From: Vibrio profundi | Lineage (GTDB): Bacteria > Pseudomonadota > Gammaproteobacteria > Enterobacterales > Vibrionaceae | Length of the DNA: 64,000 bases | Reading direction: 5' to 3' | Assembly: GCF_005281835.1 (NCBI RefSeq) | Contig: NZ_RZIS01000003.1 | Coordinates: 1 to 64,000, forward strand | Shown here: piece after piece, positions 19,043-29,800 of the stretch | Numbering within the stretch: position 1 is the stretch's first letter | Layout: every line of letters starts with the position of its first letter | Position numbers and translations under genes: made by a program | Notes under the pieces: generated by a model | Databases searched by the model: none | What the model saw: the letters and a program-made list of their open reading frames with translations, nothing else | Told to the model about the DNA's origin: nothing

Positions 19043-19089
19043 GCCCCTCACTTGCATTTGGCCGTTTTTGGCTCACTTAAGTGAGGGGA
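19043..19089 (-). promoter_or_regulatory. intercistronic hairpin between ugpB and ugpA
   Basis: CCCCTCACTT (about 19044-19053) and AAGTGAGGGG (19079-19088) form a perfect 10-bp stem in the ugpBAEC transcript. Inside it the 14-bp palindrome CTCACTTAAGTGAG (19072-19085) offers an alternative fold. There is no T tract. Hairpins after binding-protein genes are known in ABC operons to stabilise the upstream mRNA and lower permease expression; that role is inferred. Confidence 0.65.
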
Positions 19090-19098
19090 AGCGTTTTA

Positions 19099-20394
19099 CT
19101 AGTTCATAGTACGAGCGAATCGTTTCAGAAGTTTTCCACTTTCATTTTCTACTTTGTCTAGGCTGTTCTCTACGCTTGAACGACCGGCAAAAATATTGTC
19201 GAATTCACGGTGCATCACTTCGCGGATTTGTGGGTAGTAACCTAAGCGGTAGCCTTTCGTCCATTCACCCGATTGAAGGCTAAGTTGTTTTACCCCAACT
19301 TCGGCATCTGGTTGCTCTTTGTAGTAGCCAGATTGCTTTGCAAGATCGTAAGCTGCGTTAGTTACTGGTACATAGCCTGTGGTTTTGTGCCAGTACACTT
19401 GAGTTTCTGGTTTCGTTAGGTAGTCAAAGAAAGCCGCAACGCCTTGGTCTTGCGATTTTTCATGGCCATTAAGTGCAAACAAGGCGGCACCGCCAATGAA
19501 AGTTAGGCCTGCATTTGGATTAACTGATTCCCAGTATGGTAGGTAAGTCGTCCCTAGCTCGAAAGGTACGCGATTACGTAAGCCTCCAAATGAACCTGAT
19601 GAGCCCATCCACATTGCGACTTCTTGGCGTTCGAATGGGGTTTGGTTCGCATCCCAATCACTGCCGTAATATTTGTAGTAACCTAAATCAGACCATTCTT
19701 TCATCTTGCTGACATGCATCATCATGTCTTTGGTGTTGAACATGATTTTTGTCGAAAGCCCATCGTAGCCATTGTTTTGATCGGCTACAGGTAAGTTATG
19801 GCGAGACTTGAAGTTTTCGAACATGATCCAAGGCGTTAAAGATTGCGAGAAAGTGACATAGCCTTTAGATTTCAATTTCTTAGCCGTTGCTTCGAGCTGT
19901 TCGTATGTTTTAGGTGCGTCGACACCCACTTCATTCAAAATATCTTTGTTGTAGTAGAGAACAGGCGTAGAGCTGTTGAAAGGCATACCGACCATTTTAC
20001 CTTCGCTGTCGGCATAAAAATTACGAACACCAGCCAGGTAATCATTCGAATCGAAGTTGTAACCTGAATCAACAAGGATATCTTGAACCGGCTTAGCCAC
20101 ACCTTTCGCGTTCATAATCGTGGCTGCGCCCGCATCAAACACTTGAAGAATATTTGGCGCTTCTCCTGCACGGTAAGCCGCGATTCCAGCAGTCAGAGTC
20201 TCTGTGTAAGAACCTTTGTAGATAGGCGTGATTTTGTATTCGTCTTGAGAAGCATTGAAATCAGTTGCGATTTGATTAACGGTTTCGCCAAGCTGACCAC
20301 CCATTGCGTGCCACCATGTTACTTCTGTTGCAGCTAAAGTTGGTACTGAAACGGTTGCAGAAAGTACGCCTGCTAGCCATAGCTTATTCATCAT
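19099..20394 (-). CDS. ugpB: sn-glycerol-3-phosphate-binding periplasmic protein UgpB
   Basis: This 431-residue binding protein has a signal peptide of about 22 residues (LWLAGVLSATVSVPTLAATEV). The mature part starts with the family sequence TEVTWWHAMGGQLGETVNQIATDFNASQDEYKI. It delivers glycerol-3-phosphate or glycerophosphodiesters to UgpA/E. Two adjacent ATG codons are possible starts, and AAGGA lies just before them. It is the first gene of the ugp operon and its promoter lies in the 400-bp spacer shared with the divergent dehydrogenase gene. Confidence 0.95.
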   Translation of the reverse strand: MMNKLWLAGVLSATVSVPTLAATEVTWWHAMGGQLGETVNQIATDFNASQDEYKITPIYKGSYTETLTAGIAAYRAGEAPNILQVFDAGAATIMNAKGVAKPVQDILVDSGYNFDSNDYLAGVRNFYADSEGKMVGMPFNSSTPVLYYNKDILNEVGVDAPKTYEQLEATAKKLKSKGYVTFSQSLTPWIMFENFKSRHNLPVADQNNGYDGLSTKIMFNTKDMMMHVSKMKEWSDLGYYKYYGSDWDANQTPFERQEVAMWMGSSGSFGGLRNRVPFELGTTYLPYWESVNPNAGLTFIGGAALFALNGHEKSQDQGVAAFFDYLTKPETQVYWHKTTGYVPVTNAAYDLAKQSGYYKEQPDAEVGVKQLSLQSGEWTKGYRLGYYPQIREVMHREFDNIFAGRSSVENSLDKVENESGKLLKRFARTMN

Positions 20395-20821
20395 AGTTTC
20401 CTTTTGGATGAAGGTAGTTTTGGTTGTTTGCTTTACGTGAATCTAGGTCGATAGACCTTACGTTAACGAGCAATGCTTGCCGCGAGTTAGGTTTCGTTCG
20501 AGAGTTCGCATGTTTCGTTTGATGCTATCTTGGCGGAGATTTGTTTCAGACTAGTTGCTCTAAAATTTCAGATTGATGAAAGATTTATGGCGAGTGTTAA
20601 CTATGTCACATCAATGTATTTCTAGTATGGAACAACTGTTGTGAATGTTTTTGAGGGGGGATAGGAGGTGTATTTATAGCGTAAAGTACAGTTGGTTTTT
20701 ATTTAACTATCTGATTTTAAAGTAAATGAATTAATCCGATGATTGACTGTCAAAATGTTAGTAAATTCTGGACTGCTATAATCAGAACCATCAGCATCAA
20801 AATATGACTCTGGGGATGAAT
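20395..20821. promoter_or_regulatory. divergent control region of the ugp operon and the dehydrogenase gene
   Basis: This 427-bp spacer contains three recognisable items. One is a cluster of TTCG motifs (20491-20520), with GTTTCGTT repeated at 20491 and 20512, which is two helical turns apart. The second is the hairpin GGTC-GATA-GACC near 20447. The third is a CRP-like site at 20595-20610. I found no convincing Pho box, although ugp genes are PhoB-regulated in E. coli. Confidence 0.45.
20595..20610. promoter_or_regulatory. CRP-like site
   Basis: TGTTAACTATGTCACA matches TGTGA-N6-TCACA at 9 of 10 conserved positions. It lies about 200 bp from both ugpB and the dehydrogenase gene, so the regulated promoter is uncertain. 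Confidence 0.45.
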
Positions 20822-21775
20822 ATGAAAATTGGTGTGGTCGGTGCGGGCGCTGTTGGGGTTGGGATCTGCAATTATCTTCTAATGATTGGCAGTGTCAGCG
20901 AGTTGGTACTCCTTGATCAAAATCTAGAACGTGCTGAAGGAGAAGTGTATGACTTTCGCCATACTGCCGCGTTAACTTTTTCTAAGAACACCCACATCGT
21001 ACCAACGGATGACTACCTTGAATTGCAAGGTGCTGATATCGTCGTGATTACCGCTGGCGCTCAAATCAAGCAGGGACAAACGCGTTTAGACCTCGCAGAG
21101 ATCAACGCCAAGATCGGTGTTGATATTGCACATCGTATCGAGCGAGTGGCTCCGAAAGCGGCCCTCATTGTGGTGAGCAACCCATGCGATATCGTTACTC
21201 ACTTTATTACTGCCAATACTAGTTTTCCCTCGTCTAAAGTGATCAGCAGTGGCTGCGTGATTGATACGGCAAGGCTGATGTCGATTGTGGCGAATCGAGT
21301 GAACTTAGACCCGAAAAATGTATTTGGTTATGTGCTTGGTGAACATGGTAGTAACTGCTTCACACCGAAAAGCTTGATCAGTATTGCTGGCCAACCTGCC
21401 GATTATTATTGCGACACCAACCATTTTGATCGAATAGATGCTGATGAGCTTTTAGAATCAGTGAAGCTTGCAGGCTATGAAATCTTTAAGCGTAAACAAA
21501 ATACCACCCATGGGATTGCTGCGAGCGTGTTTAGAATTATTCAGGCAATTAAGATTGATGAGCGTTCGGTTTTACCTATCGCAACCGTGTTAAATGGTGA
21601 ATATGGCTTGGATAATGTCGTCCTCAGTTTACCGACGGTAGTGAGCAAGAAAGGCGCTGAATCAGTATTGATTCACCCCTTTACTGACGGTGAACTGGCA
21701 ACATTGAACAGCATTGCTGCGAATGTGAAACAACAAGTAGAAGCGGTAGCGAAAATAACGGGCTTGAAGCGTTAG
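20822..21775 (+). CDS. lactate/malate dehydrogenase family protein, possibly 2-hydroxyacid dehydrogenase
   Basis: This 317-residue protein has the NAD-binding motif GAGAVGVGI, the catalytic pair Asp (D148 in CVIDTARL) and His (H175 in GEHGSN), and substrate Arg residues R88 and R151. In the specificity loop ITAGAQIKQGQTRLDL, the position that is Gln in lactate dehydrogenases and Arg in malate dehydrogenases is occupied by Ile82. Lactate as the natural substrate is therefore uncertain and a bulkier 2-oxoacid is possible. The start at 20822 has GGGG at a suitable distance; two in-frame ATGs upstream do not. It is divergent from ugpB. Confidence 0.87.
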   Translation: MKIGVVGAGAVGVGICNYLLMIGSVSELVLLDQNLERAEGEVYDFRHTAALTFSKNTHIVPTDDYLELQGADIVVITAGAQIKQGQTRLDLAEINAKIGVDIAHRIERVAPKAALIVVSNPCDIVTHFITANTSFPSSKVISSGCVIDTARLMSIVANRVNLDPKNVFGYVLGEHGSNCFTPKSLISIAGQPADYYCDTNHFDRIDADELLESVKLAGYEIFKRKQNTTHGIAASVFRIIQAIKIDERSVLPIATVLNGEYGLDNVVLSLPTVVSKKGAESVLIHPFTDGELATLNSIAANVKQQVEAVAKITGLKR

Positions 21776-21801
21776 AAAATTGCCTGTTTGAGTGAAATAG
21801 A

Positions 21802-21847
21802 ACCACGGTTAGCTGTCGTAAATGTATGACTAAACGTGGTCTTATTT
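21802..21847 (+). terminator. possible terminator after the dehydrogenase gene
   Basis: ACCACGGTTAG and CTAAACGTGGT form a stem with one mismatch and a 17-base loop, followed by CTTATTTT. It is weaker than the other terminators in the window. Confidence 0.55.
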
Positions 21848-21912
21848 TGAAGGAAATGGAGGCAGGGCAACGATGCATTAGTTTGCTATCGAGCGCTGGT
21901 TACCAATACCCA

Positions 21913-23481
21913 TTACTTGTGCTGCTCGAACTCAATATAAATCGTGGTTCCTTCATCAGAGCAGGTTTTAAATGAAATGTTTCCCCCTTGTGCCTCTGCC
22001 GCTAATCGCGCCGAGTAAGTGCCAATGCCTGTCCCGCCTTTTTTTCCCGAAGTGACAAATTTTTCGAAAAACTTTTCTTGTATCGCGGGTGGTATCTCAC
22101 CGTGGTTATGCACTGAGAAAATGATATTTTGTTTTTCGGCTTCTAACTGACTCGACACTTTTACGTTGCTTCCTGGAGGTGCGGCTTCAATCGCATTATT
22201 GATGAGGTTAGAAAACATAGTGTAACTGAGCAGTGAATCCCCTTGATATTGATGGGCAGCCGGCACGTTAAAGCGAATGAAAATATTGTTTTCTTCGCAT
22301 TTGGACTTAAGCCCATTACATAGTTTTTTTATCAGTGAATTAGCATCAATGGTTTGAGGCTGAATTTGATAGTTCTTTTCCTCAAGCTCATTCAGTGATG
22401 ATTGGCTAGACACCATTTTCTTGATCATCTCAGATGACTCTCTGATGAGGTCGATTTCATCAGAGCAATGTTTGGCTTTTTCTTCTAGTGACGGAAGCGA
22501 AGTCATGATTGCCGTTAATGGGTTATTGAGATCATGCTGTAGCATTCGGTCGGTTTCGTCTCGAATGCGTGTGTTTTCAATAAGCGTCTCTATTTGGGCG
22601 TTTAACGACTTCCGGTGATCGACGATCTTCATGTGGTTCTTCACCCGAGCGGCGACGATTTCTGGCGTCACAGGTTTGGTCACGTAATCGACTGCACCAA
22701 GCGCTAACCCTTTTAATACATCTTGAGTTTGCGATAACGCCGAGACAAAGATGATCGGAATGTGCTCGGTTAGCGGGTTCTTCTTGAGGGCTTCACATAC
22801 CTCTAAGCCGCTCATTTCAGGCATCATAATGTCTAAAAGAATCAGATCGGGAGGGGTATCTTTGTCGCATATTTCTAGTGCTTTTTCACCGCTACGACAG
22901 GCTTTGATCTTATATTCACCTTTTAATAGCTCGCCAAGCACCATCAAGTTATTTGGTTCGTCGTCGACGATCAAAATATTGTTCTGAGCGGGTGGCTCTG
23001 CTGGCGCTTTATTCGCAGCAGTGGCTATCGGTGGATCGTTGATAATTTTAATCGGCTTCGATGGTGGTGCTTTAAATGCCTTATGGACGCGATCAATCAA
23101 CATCGCTTTTGAGAAAGGCTTAACCATGTACTCGGTCACCCCATGCATAATGGCGGTGACCACATCATCTTGATCTGTGTTCCCTGTGACCATGATGAAA
23201 GGGATGTGGGCGGTTGTTTCGTTTTCTCTAATGTACTGGAGTAACTCAAAGCCATTCATGGTAGGCATATTCCAGTCCGAAATGACTAAGTCTATTTCGT
23301 ATGTTTTGAGTTTAAGTAAAGCCTCTTTACCATCTTTGGCACGATGGATAGCCTTAAACTCTAAGGTTTCTAAGATGGAAGCCATGGTTCTGGTCATTGA
23401 TTCAAAATCGTCAATAACAAGTACGCGCTTAGACTCGTAAGTTTTTTTAATGAAACGCTTGGTTGGAAGTATGTTCTGCAT
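21913..23481 (-). CDS. receiver-receiver-histidine kinase signalling protein
   Basis: This 522-residue soluble protein has two CheY-like receiver domains, one at about 15-135 (acceptor D69 in VISDWNMP) and one at 167-285 (acceptor D217 in ILLDIMMPEMSG). A proline/alanine-rich linker (138-165) joins them. A short coiled segment follows, then a dimerisation and phosphotransfer helix with H316 in LQHDLNNPLTAIM, then an HATPase domain (SNLINNAIEAA, GTGIGTYSARLAAEAQGG). There is no membrane segment or DNA-binding domain. The first receiver resembles CheY in stimulus-response chains. It is divergent from the giant hybrid kinase and may exchange phosphate with it. Confidence 0.9.
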   Translation of the reverse strand: MQNILPTKRFIKKTYESKRVLVIDDFESMTRTMASILETLEFKAIHRAKDGKEALLKLKTYEIDLVISDWNMPTMNGFELLQYIRENETTAHIPFIMVTGNTDQDDVVTAIMHGVTEYMVKPFSKAMLIDRVHKAFKAPPSKPIKIINDPPIATAANKAPAEPPAQNNILIVDDEPNNLMVLGELLKGEYKIKACRSGEKALEICDKDTPPDLILLDIMMPEMSGLEVCEALKKNPLTEHIPIIFVSALSQTQDVLKGLALGAVDYVTKPVTPEIVAARVKNHMKIVDHRKSLNAQIETLIENTRIRDETDRMLQHDLNNPLTAIMTSLPSLEEKAKHCSDEIDLIRESSEMIKKMVSSQSSLNELEEKNYQIQPQTIDANSLIKKLCNGLKSKCEENNIFIRFNVPAAHQYQGDSLLSYTMFSNLINNAIEAAPPGSNVKVSSQLEAEKQNIIFSVHNHGEIPPAIQEKFFEKFVTSGKKGGTGIGTYSARLAAEAQGGNISFKTCSDEGTTIYIEFEQHK

Positions 23482-23800
23482 AGTTATAATTATTTTAGCA
23501 TCCGTGTTAAAATTTTTAGAACGTCATACACTATAGTAAGTTAAGCTACTTATTCTGCTAGCGCAATAAAAAAGATTGCGTATAGATATCAATTGTTTTG
23601 TAACTATTACCTCACTCACAAAAACGCATTCTTATTCAAATCTATAACTCATTAATTCATTAGTTATACGTGAAACCTTCAAATCTTCTTAGATTGAAAT
23701 ACAATTAAATCATATATAGAACGATATATTATTTAGTGATAGTGTCATTATTCGCTTCTTATGGATGGGAATGCGGGTAATTGATAAGGAAGGGTTTTCT
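23482..23800. promoter_or_regulatory. AT-rich divergent promoter region of the two kinase genes
   Basis: This 319-bp spacer contains an inverted repeat with arms TATAACT (23643-23649) and AGTTATA (23662-23668) and several A/T runs. No known operator was recognised. Confidence 0.4.
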
Positions 23801-26800
23801 ATGCAGCTAGTTATTAGAATCACATTCGTCATTATGTTGGTTTTCCAAATGTCTATACCACCTTCAATGGCGAATCCAACCAATGTTCTTAATCCAGATT
23901 CTCAGTCCGTTTTAAATAGCGAAACTCAACGTAACCCTAACTCAAACAACATTCTTGCCGCTTTTACCGATAAGGAGCAGCTGTGGATTCAGAGCCATCC
24001 ACAAGTCACGTTAGCGGTAAATCCAGATCTTGCTCCGGTTGAATCCTTTGATCAAAATGGGAACTATGTGGGGTTGGTGGCCGATGTTATTGAACATATT
24101 TCCAAGGTGTCCAATTTAAGCTTTAAAGTTATTCGAACAGAGAGTTGGGACGAATCTGTCGCTTTATTGCAGGCCGGAGAAGTGAATATGTTGCCCTTAG
24201 CCTTTTCGGAAGGGCGAAATAGTAACCAAGCTTTATTTACTCGCAGTTATATGGATTATCCAAATGTAATCTTGGTTAATAATGATCAGAAAGAGGTGGC
24301 GACTTTAAATGATCTAAAAGGCAAAAAAGTCGTTGTTGTGAATGAATGGTCTTCTGAATATGAACTAAAAAACCATTACCCAACTATCGACACTTTACTT
24401 GAGCTGAACTCTAAAGACGCTTTAGACAAACTGTTGTTGGGGCAAGTTGATGCAATGGTGCACTACTTTCCTGCGGCATCTTATGAGCTATTAAAGCGTG
24501 GCATTGGTAGCGTTAGAGTCGCGGGAAGCGCTGGTGTAGCTAATGGTGTAATGGCAGTGCACAACACGCTTCCCTTACTTCATTCGATTGTTCAGAAGAG
24601 CTTAGATAGTCTTGATGAGAGCACACTGGATAAATTGGCTTCAAAGTGGCTAACAAACACTTCGACAACCTTAGAGCAAGACATTCCTTTTTCTGAACAA
24701 GAACGCCAATGGCTCAAAGATAACCCTGTTGTCGTCGCTGCCCATGCTTCAGATTGGAAGCCATTTAGTTATACGCAAGATGGCGAGTCACAAGGCTTTT
24801 CTGTCGAATACGCCAAGTTGCTTTTTAAGCGTATTGGCCATGAACTTGAGTTTGTATCAGGATCTTGGGACGAGATTTACAACAAAGCGTTGAACAATGA
24901 AGTTGATATGATTCTTAACCTAACGCGAACACCGGAACGCGAGAAGAATCATTTTTACTATACCCCCTCCTATGCACGTAATCCCAACGTTATTATCACC
25001 AGAAAATCGTCGAGCTATAAGAGTATCGATTCCTTACTTGGTAAAAAGGTGTCGTTTGTTGAAGACTCTTTTTTGCAAGACATATTAAGCCGTTACGAAG
25101 TGAATTTGTCCCCCCGAACGGACACCTTGCAAGCGCTAGAAGCTTTGCACCGAAAAGAAGTGGAAGCGGTATTCGCCCCAGCCGTTGTTGCTCGACATCT
25201 CATGCTAGAAAACGCTCTGTTCGATTTAGAAATAACCAGTGAATTCGTTGAAGCAAATAGTGAGCTCGACAAGATAAACATTGGCGTCCCTCAAGCAAAA
25301 CCATTGTTTCATTCCATTTTAGTTAAGGCCATGAAGTACATCGACATGAGTAAAGTGGACGATCTTCGCCAGAATATTTTGGAAGTGGAAAGTACCCAAA
25401 ACTTGTTTCTTAGCGAGCAAGAAATAGAGTCGGTGATGGAACGAACTAAGCTGTCTGTGTTGGTCGTCGACGATAATGGTGATTTTGGCTCCCCTCAAGG
25501 TAAGCTAAGTATTCCAAGTGATTTGTTGAATGCGGTAGGTAACAAAGTAGGAGTTGAGTTCGATTATCAAAGGAATCAAGGCTCAGAAAATAGGATTGAG
25601 TCGCTAACCAATCGCGAGCCAGAAGTGGTCATCGGCAATCAGGATTTGTTAATTGATAACCGAACTTACACCAACAAGAAGCCTCTGTATTCTTCTTATT
25701 ATTCTGTCGCTATGCCAAACAGCGCTGGCCCAATTACATCGATTAGTGAATTAACACCTGAGAGTGTCATTGGTGTGGTGGGTTCTAATCTCTATATCGA
25801 GGAGCTCAACGCGACGTATCCAGATGTCTATTTTGCCAAAGTGTTAGATGAAAAAGCCGGGCTACAAGAATTGAAGCGAGGTGCGTTTGATGGGCTGATT
25901 GGCGATGGTATGAACCTCGAACATCACATCCATAGAAATGAATGGCTAGACATAGATATCGCTCTGGTGACCAATAAGAAGATTCAGTACCTAGTCGCGT
26001 TCAGCAATCAAGTGGATAAGAGCTTGATATCTGCGCTCGATAAAGCCAAAAAACGGCTAACTCTGGATGACTATTCAGCTATTTACACCGCAAATGATAC
26101 TTGGCCTGTGACGCCGAATGAGGGGCGTCTCAAGCATCAAGAGATGTATTCTGAGTCTCCGATAGATAGCGAGTTAGTGATGAAAGTGGTCATCGGGATC
26201 ACTGTGGTGTTTTTGGTCTTATTGTTTGCATCTCTTTTGCTCAGTAAATACTTGTCTAAGAGCGCCATTAGTAGCCTGTCACCTAAAAAGCTGATGTGGG
26301 TCGCGAGCATGTTTATCGCTGGTGTATTGTCGGTTGTTTCAATCGCGGCTTACGTAGTGATTGGAAAAGTAGAACAACAGACAAGACACAATGTGCAAAT
26401 CTCTCTGTCAGGCATTACTGAAGCTCTGAACACCAGTATTGATATTTGGATCGACAACAAGAAATCTTATGTAAATACCTTAGCTCAAGACCCTTTGTTG
26501 CTGCCGATGGTTGAAAGGTTGCTTGAGGTAAAAGAAACGAAAGAAGAAATTAAATTCTCCACTGAATTGATCGACCTTCGCGCCTACTTTACTGCTCATC
26601 AAACCATGCACGATGAACAAGGCTTCTTCATTATCTCCAAAAATAGAATCAATATTGCGTCGATGCGCGACAGTAACTTAGTGCAGGTGAATGTCATTCA
26701 GCAGCAAAGGCCGGAGCTGCTTGATAGGGTGTTTTTGGGGGAGACGGTACTGGTTACTCCTATTGCTTCCGATATTGGGCGCAAGGGCAAAGACATTGAT

Positions 26801-29800
26801 GCCACGATGTTTTTTGCTGCGCCCATTTATAATGAATCTCGTGAAGTGATAGCGGCAATGACGGTTCGCTACGACCCTACCTATGAGTTTAATCAGCTGT
26901 TTTCTTCGGGGCGAGTTGGGCATACCGGCGAGTCTTATGCATTCGACAGTAAAGGGTATTTTCTTTCTCAGAGCCGATTTGAGGATGAGTTAAAAGCAGC
27001 GAAGTTATTAGAACAAGAATCTAACTCAATATTAAATTTACGGATGGTCAAACCGACGGCCGAACTTGGCGGTGAGGTGAGTAATTATCTGTTCGAAGAC
27101 GACAGCTTCACGAAAGCTTATTTTGGCGCGCTACGAGATACCAAAGGCAGCAGCGGCGAAGGTTATATCGATTACCGAGGCTACTCAGTGCTAGGCAGCT
27201 GGGCATGGCGGGAGGATGATCAATTTGGCTTCGTGACTGAAATTGATGAAGAAGAGGCGATGACGAGCTACATTTCAACTCGTAACCTGATTGTTTCTTT
27301 GCTGTCATTTACTGTGCTGCTTACCATCGGTCTAACGGGTTTAATTCTATGGTTGGGGCGCAAGACTCAAGCGATACTCATGGCGTCAAATGAAGAGTTA
27401 GAACGAAGCGTAAGGGAACGAACGCTAAGCCTGACCAGTATTATTGAAACAGCCATTGATGGAATTATTGTTATTAACCACCAAGGTGAGATTGTCGAGT
27501 TTAGTCCAGCGGCTGAGAAAATATTTGGCTATCAGAAAGGTGAGGTGGTTGGCACCGATATTAGGCTCTTACTAGAGTCGGTCGATGGAAGTGAGCTGCC
27601 AGACGAGCCTAGTGTCTGTAAAGAAATGGAATATCTAGCAAGGCACAAAAATGGTGGTTTAATTGCGATAGAGATTTCTGCGGCGGAAGCACATATCGGT
27701 CGTGAGCTGCTGTTCACGTGCATGGTGAGGGATATTACGCAGCGCAAAGCGATTCAAAATGACTTAGAACGAGCGAAGAACGAAGCTGAAGAAGCGACCA
27801 AATATAAAAGCGACTTCTTAGCCAATATGAGCCACGAAATCCGTACTCCAATGAACGCGATAATTGGTATGAGTTATTTAGTTCAGCAGACCGAGTTAAC
27901 TCGTAAGCAGAGTGATTATGTGAGTAAAATCTTAGTGGCGTCTAAATCATTACTTGGATTGATTAACGATATTCTTGATTTCTCGAAGATCGAAGCAGGC
28001 AAACTGGACATTGAGTCGGTGCCTTTTTCTTTAGATAGCGTGATGGATAACCTATCGGATATTGTGACGGTGAAATCTCAAGAAAAGAACCTAGAGTTTC
28101 TGATTTCGATGGACCCGACGATTCCCGCCAGCTTAATCGGAGATCCGCTGCGTATCAGTCAAATTTTGCTTAACTTAGCTAATAATGCAGTGAAGTTTAC
28201 GCATTACGGTGAGATCGTCGTGAAAGTTGAAGTTATCTCTCAATCCGATTCAAATGTGAAGCTTCTGTTCTGTGTACAAGACTCCGGCATAGGCATGACA
28301 GAGAAACAAATGACGCGCTTATTCCAAGCTTTCTCACAGGCGGACAGCTCGACAACCAGTCGCTATGGGGGCACTGGCTTAGGGCTGACAATTTCAAAGA
28401 ATCTAGTTGAGCTAATGGATGGTAGGATCGGCTGCGACAGCACGTCAGGCGTAGGCAGCGTGTTCTACTTCGAAGTCGAACTAGGCATTGATCACGCAGT
28501 AGCAGTCAAAGCGCCACGTTTATCTAAAGATTACTCATCAATGAAAACTCTGATCGTTGATGATAGTGAAGAATCCCGTGACATCTTGATAAACCTCACC
28601 CGCCATTTGGGGCTTTCTGCTGATGCCGTGGATACGGGCATGATGGCACTTATCCAATTATCTGAAGCGGACAATCGCGGTGAACCTTACGATCTAGTAT
28701 TAGTCGATTATAAAATGCCCAACATGAATGGGTTAGATACGGTTGAATCGCTACGTAAGCTTAACCTGTCAGTTGAGCCAAAGGTGGTGATGGTCACGGC
28801 TTATGGGCAAGAAGAGCTTCGAAAAAACGCGAAAAACATCGAACTCGATGGCTTTTTAGTTAAACCCGTCTCTTCATCAGTATTGTTTGATGCAATTTCT
28901 AATGCGTTTGATAGTAACGCAAGGCCAGAAACGATCAGCCAGTCTGCTCAGCCATTTAGTGTTGCGCTTGAAAAAGGAGTGCAAGACGCGGAAGTGTTAC
29001 TGGTGGAAGATAATGAGGTAAACCAGCAAGTGGCCATTGAGCTTCTGAGTTTAGCTCAGGTTCGAGTGACGGTAGCCAATAATGGGCTAGAAGCCGTAGA
29101 GCGTGTTCAACAGCAAGAATTTGACTTGGTGCTTATGGATATTCAGATGCCAGAAATGGATGGCTATCTGGCCACTGAAATTATTCGTACTGAACTGAAT
29201 ATGACGGCTCTGCCTATTGTGGCGATGACGGCTAATGCAATGGCAAGTGACAAAGAGAAATGTTTGCAGGTTGGCATGAACGACCATGTTGCTAAACCTA
29301 TTGATCCGAGCGCTTTGTTTTCCGTTCTGAATCAATGGATCGAACACAAAGCTCGGCCTATAGCATTGCCTGTTATGAGCGATCCTAACACTGTTCTTCC
29401 TGAGTTAGCGGGATTTGATGTGCAGGAGGCGGTGGCTCGGCTTGGCGGGCGAGTTCAATCTTATAATCGAGCTTTAAGTATGGTCGGGGATTCGCTACTT
29501 GAATCGCTGACTACCATCCAAAACGCTTTAGAGTCCAATGAGACAGAGCGCGCCATTCTCGCTTCTCATACCATTAAAGGTGTCTCTGGCAACATAGGCT
29601 GTCGAGAGCTCGCTGAAACGAGCGGGAATCTAGAGCGCTTTTTAAGAACGGAATCAATCAGAGAAACCGACACTTCTGAAGTCAGTACGTTAGTCGAGAA
29701 AGTGGAAGTTTCAGCACAGCAAGCGTTAAAGGTGATCAGCCAGTACTTGCAGACGCTGAGCCCTGAGAAGCCAGCAGCATCATTCGATTTGGACAAAGTT

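Noticed and set aside
18894..19076. 60-codon ORF MSQKRPN... overlapping the ugpA start
   Set aside because: It has hydrophobic translation only because it reads the ugpA membrane-helix region in another frame; it might suggest a frameshift in ugpA, but the ugpA frame with a GTG start already gives the full family length.
20395..20821. Pho box upstream of ugpB
   Set aside because: No pair of CTGTCAT-like direct repeats at 11-bp period was found; a single CTGTCAAAAT near 20747 is insufficient.
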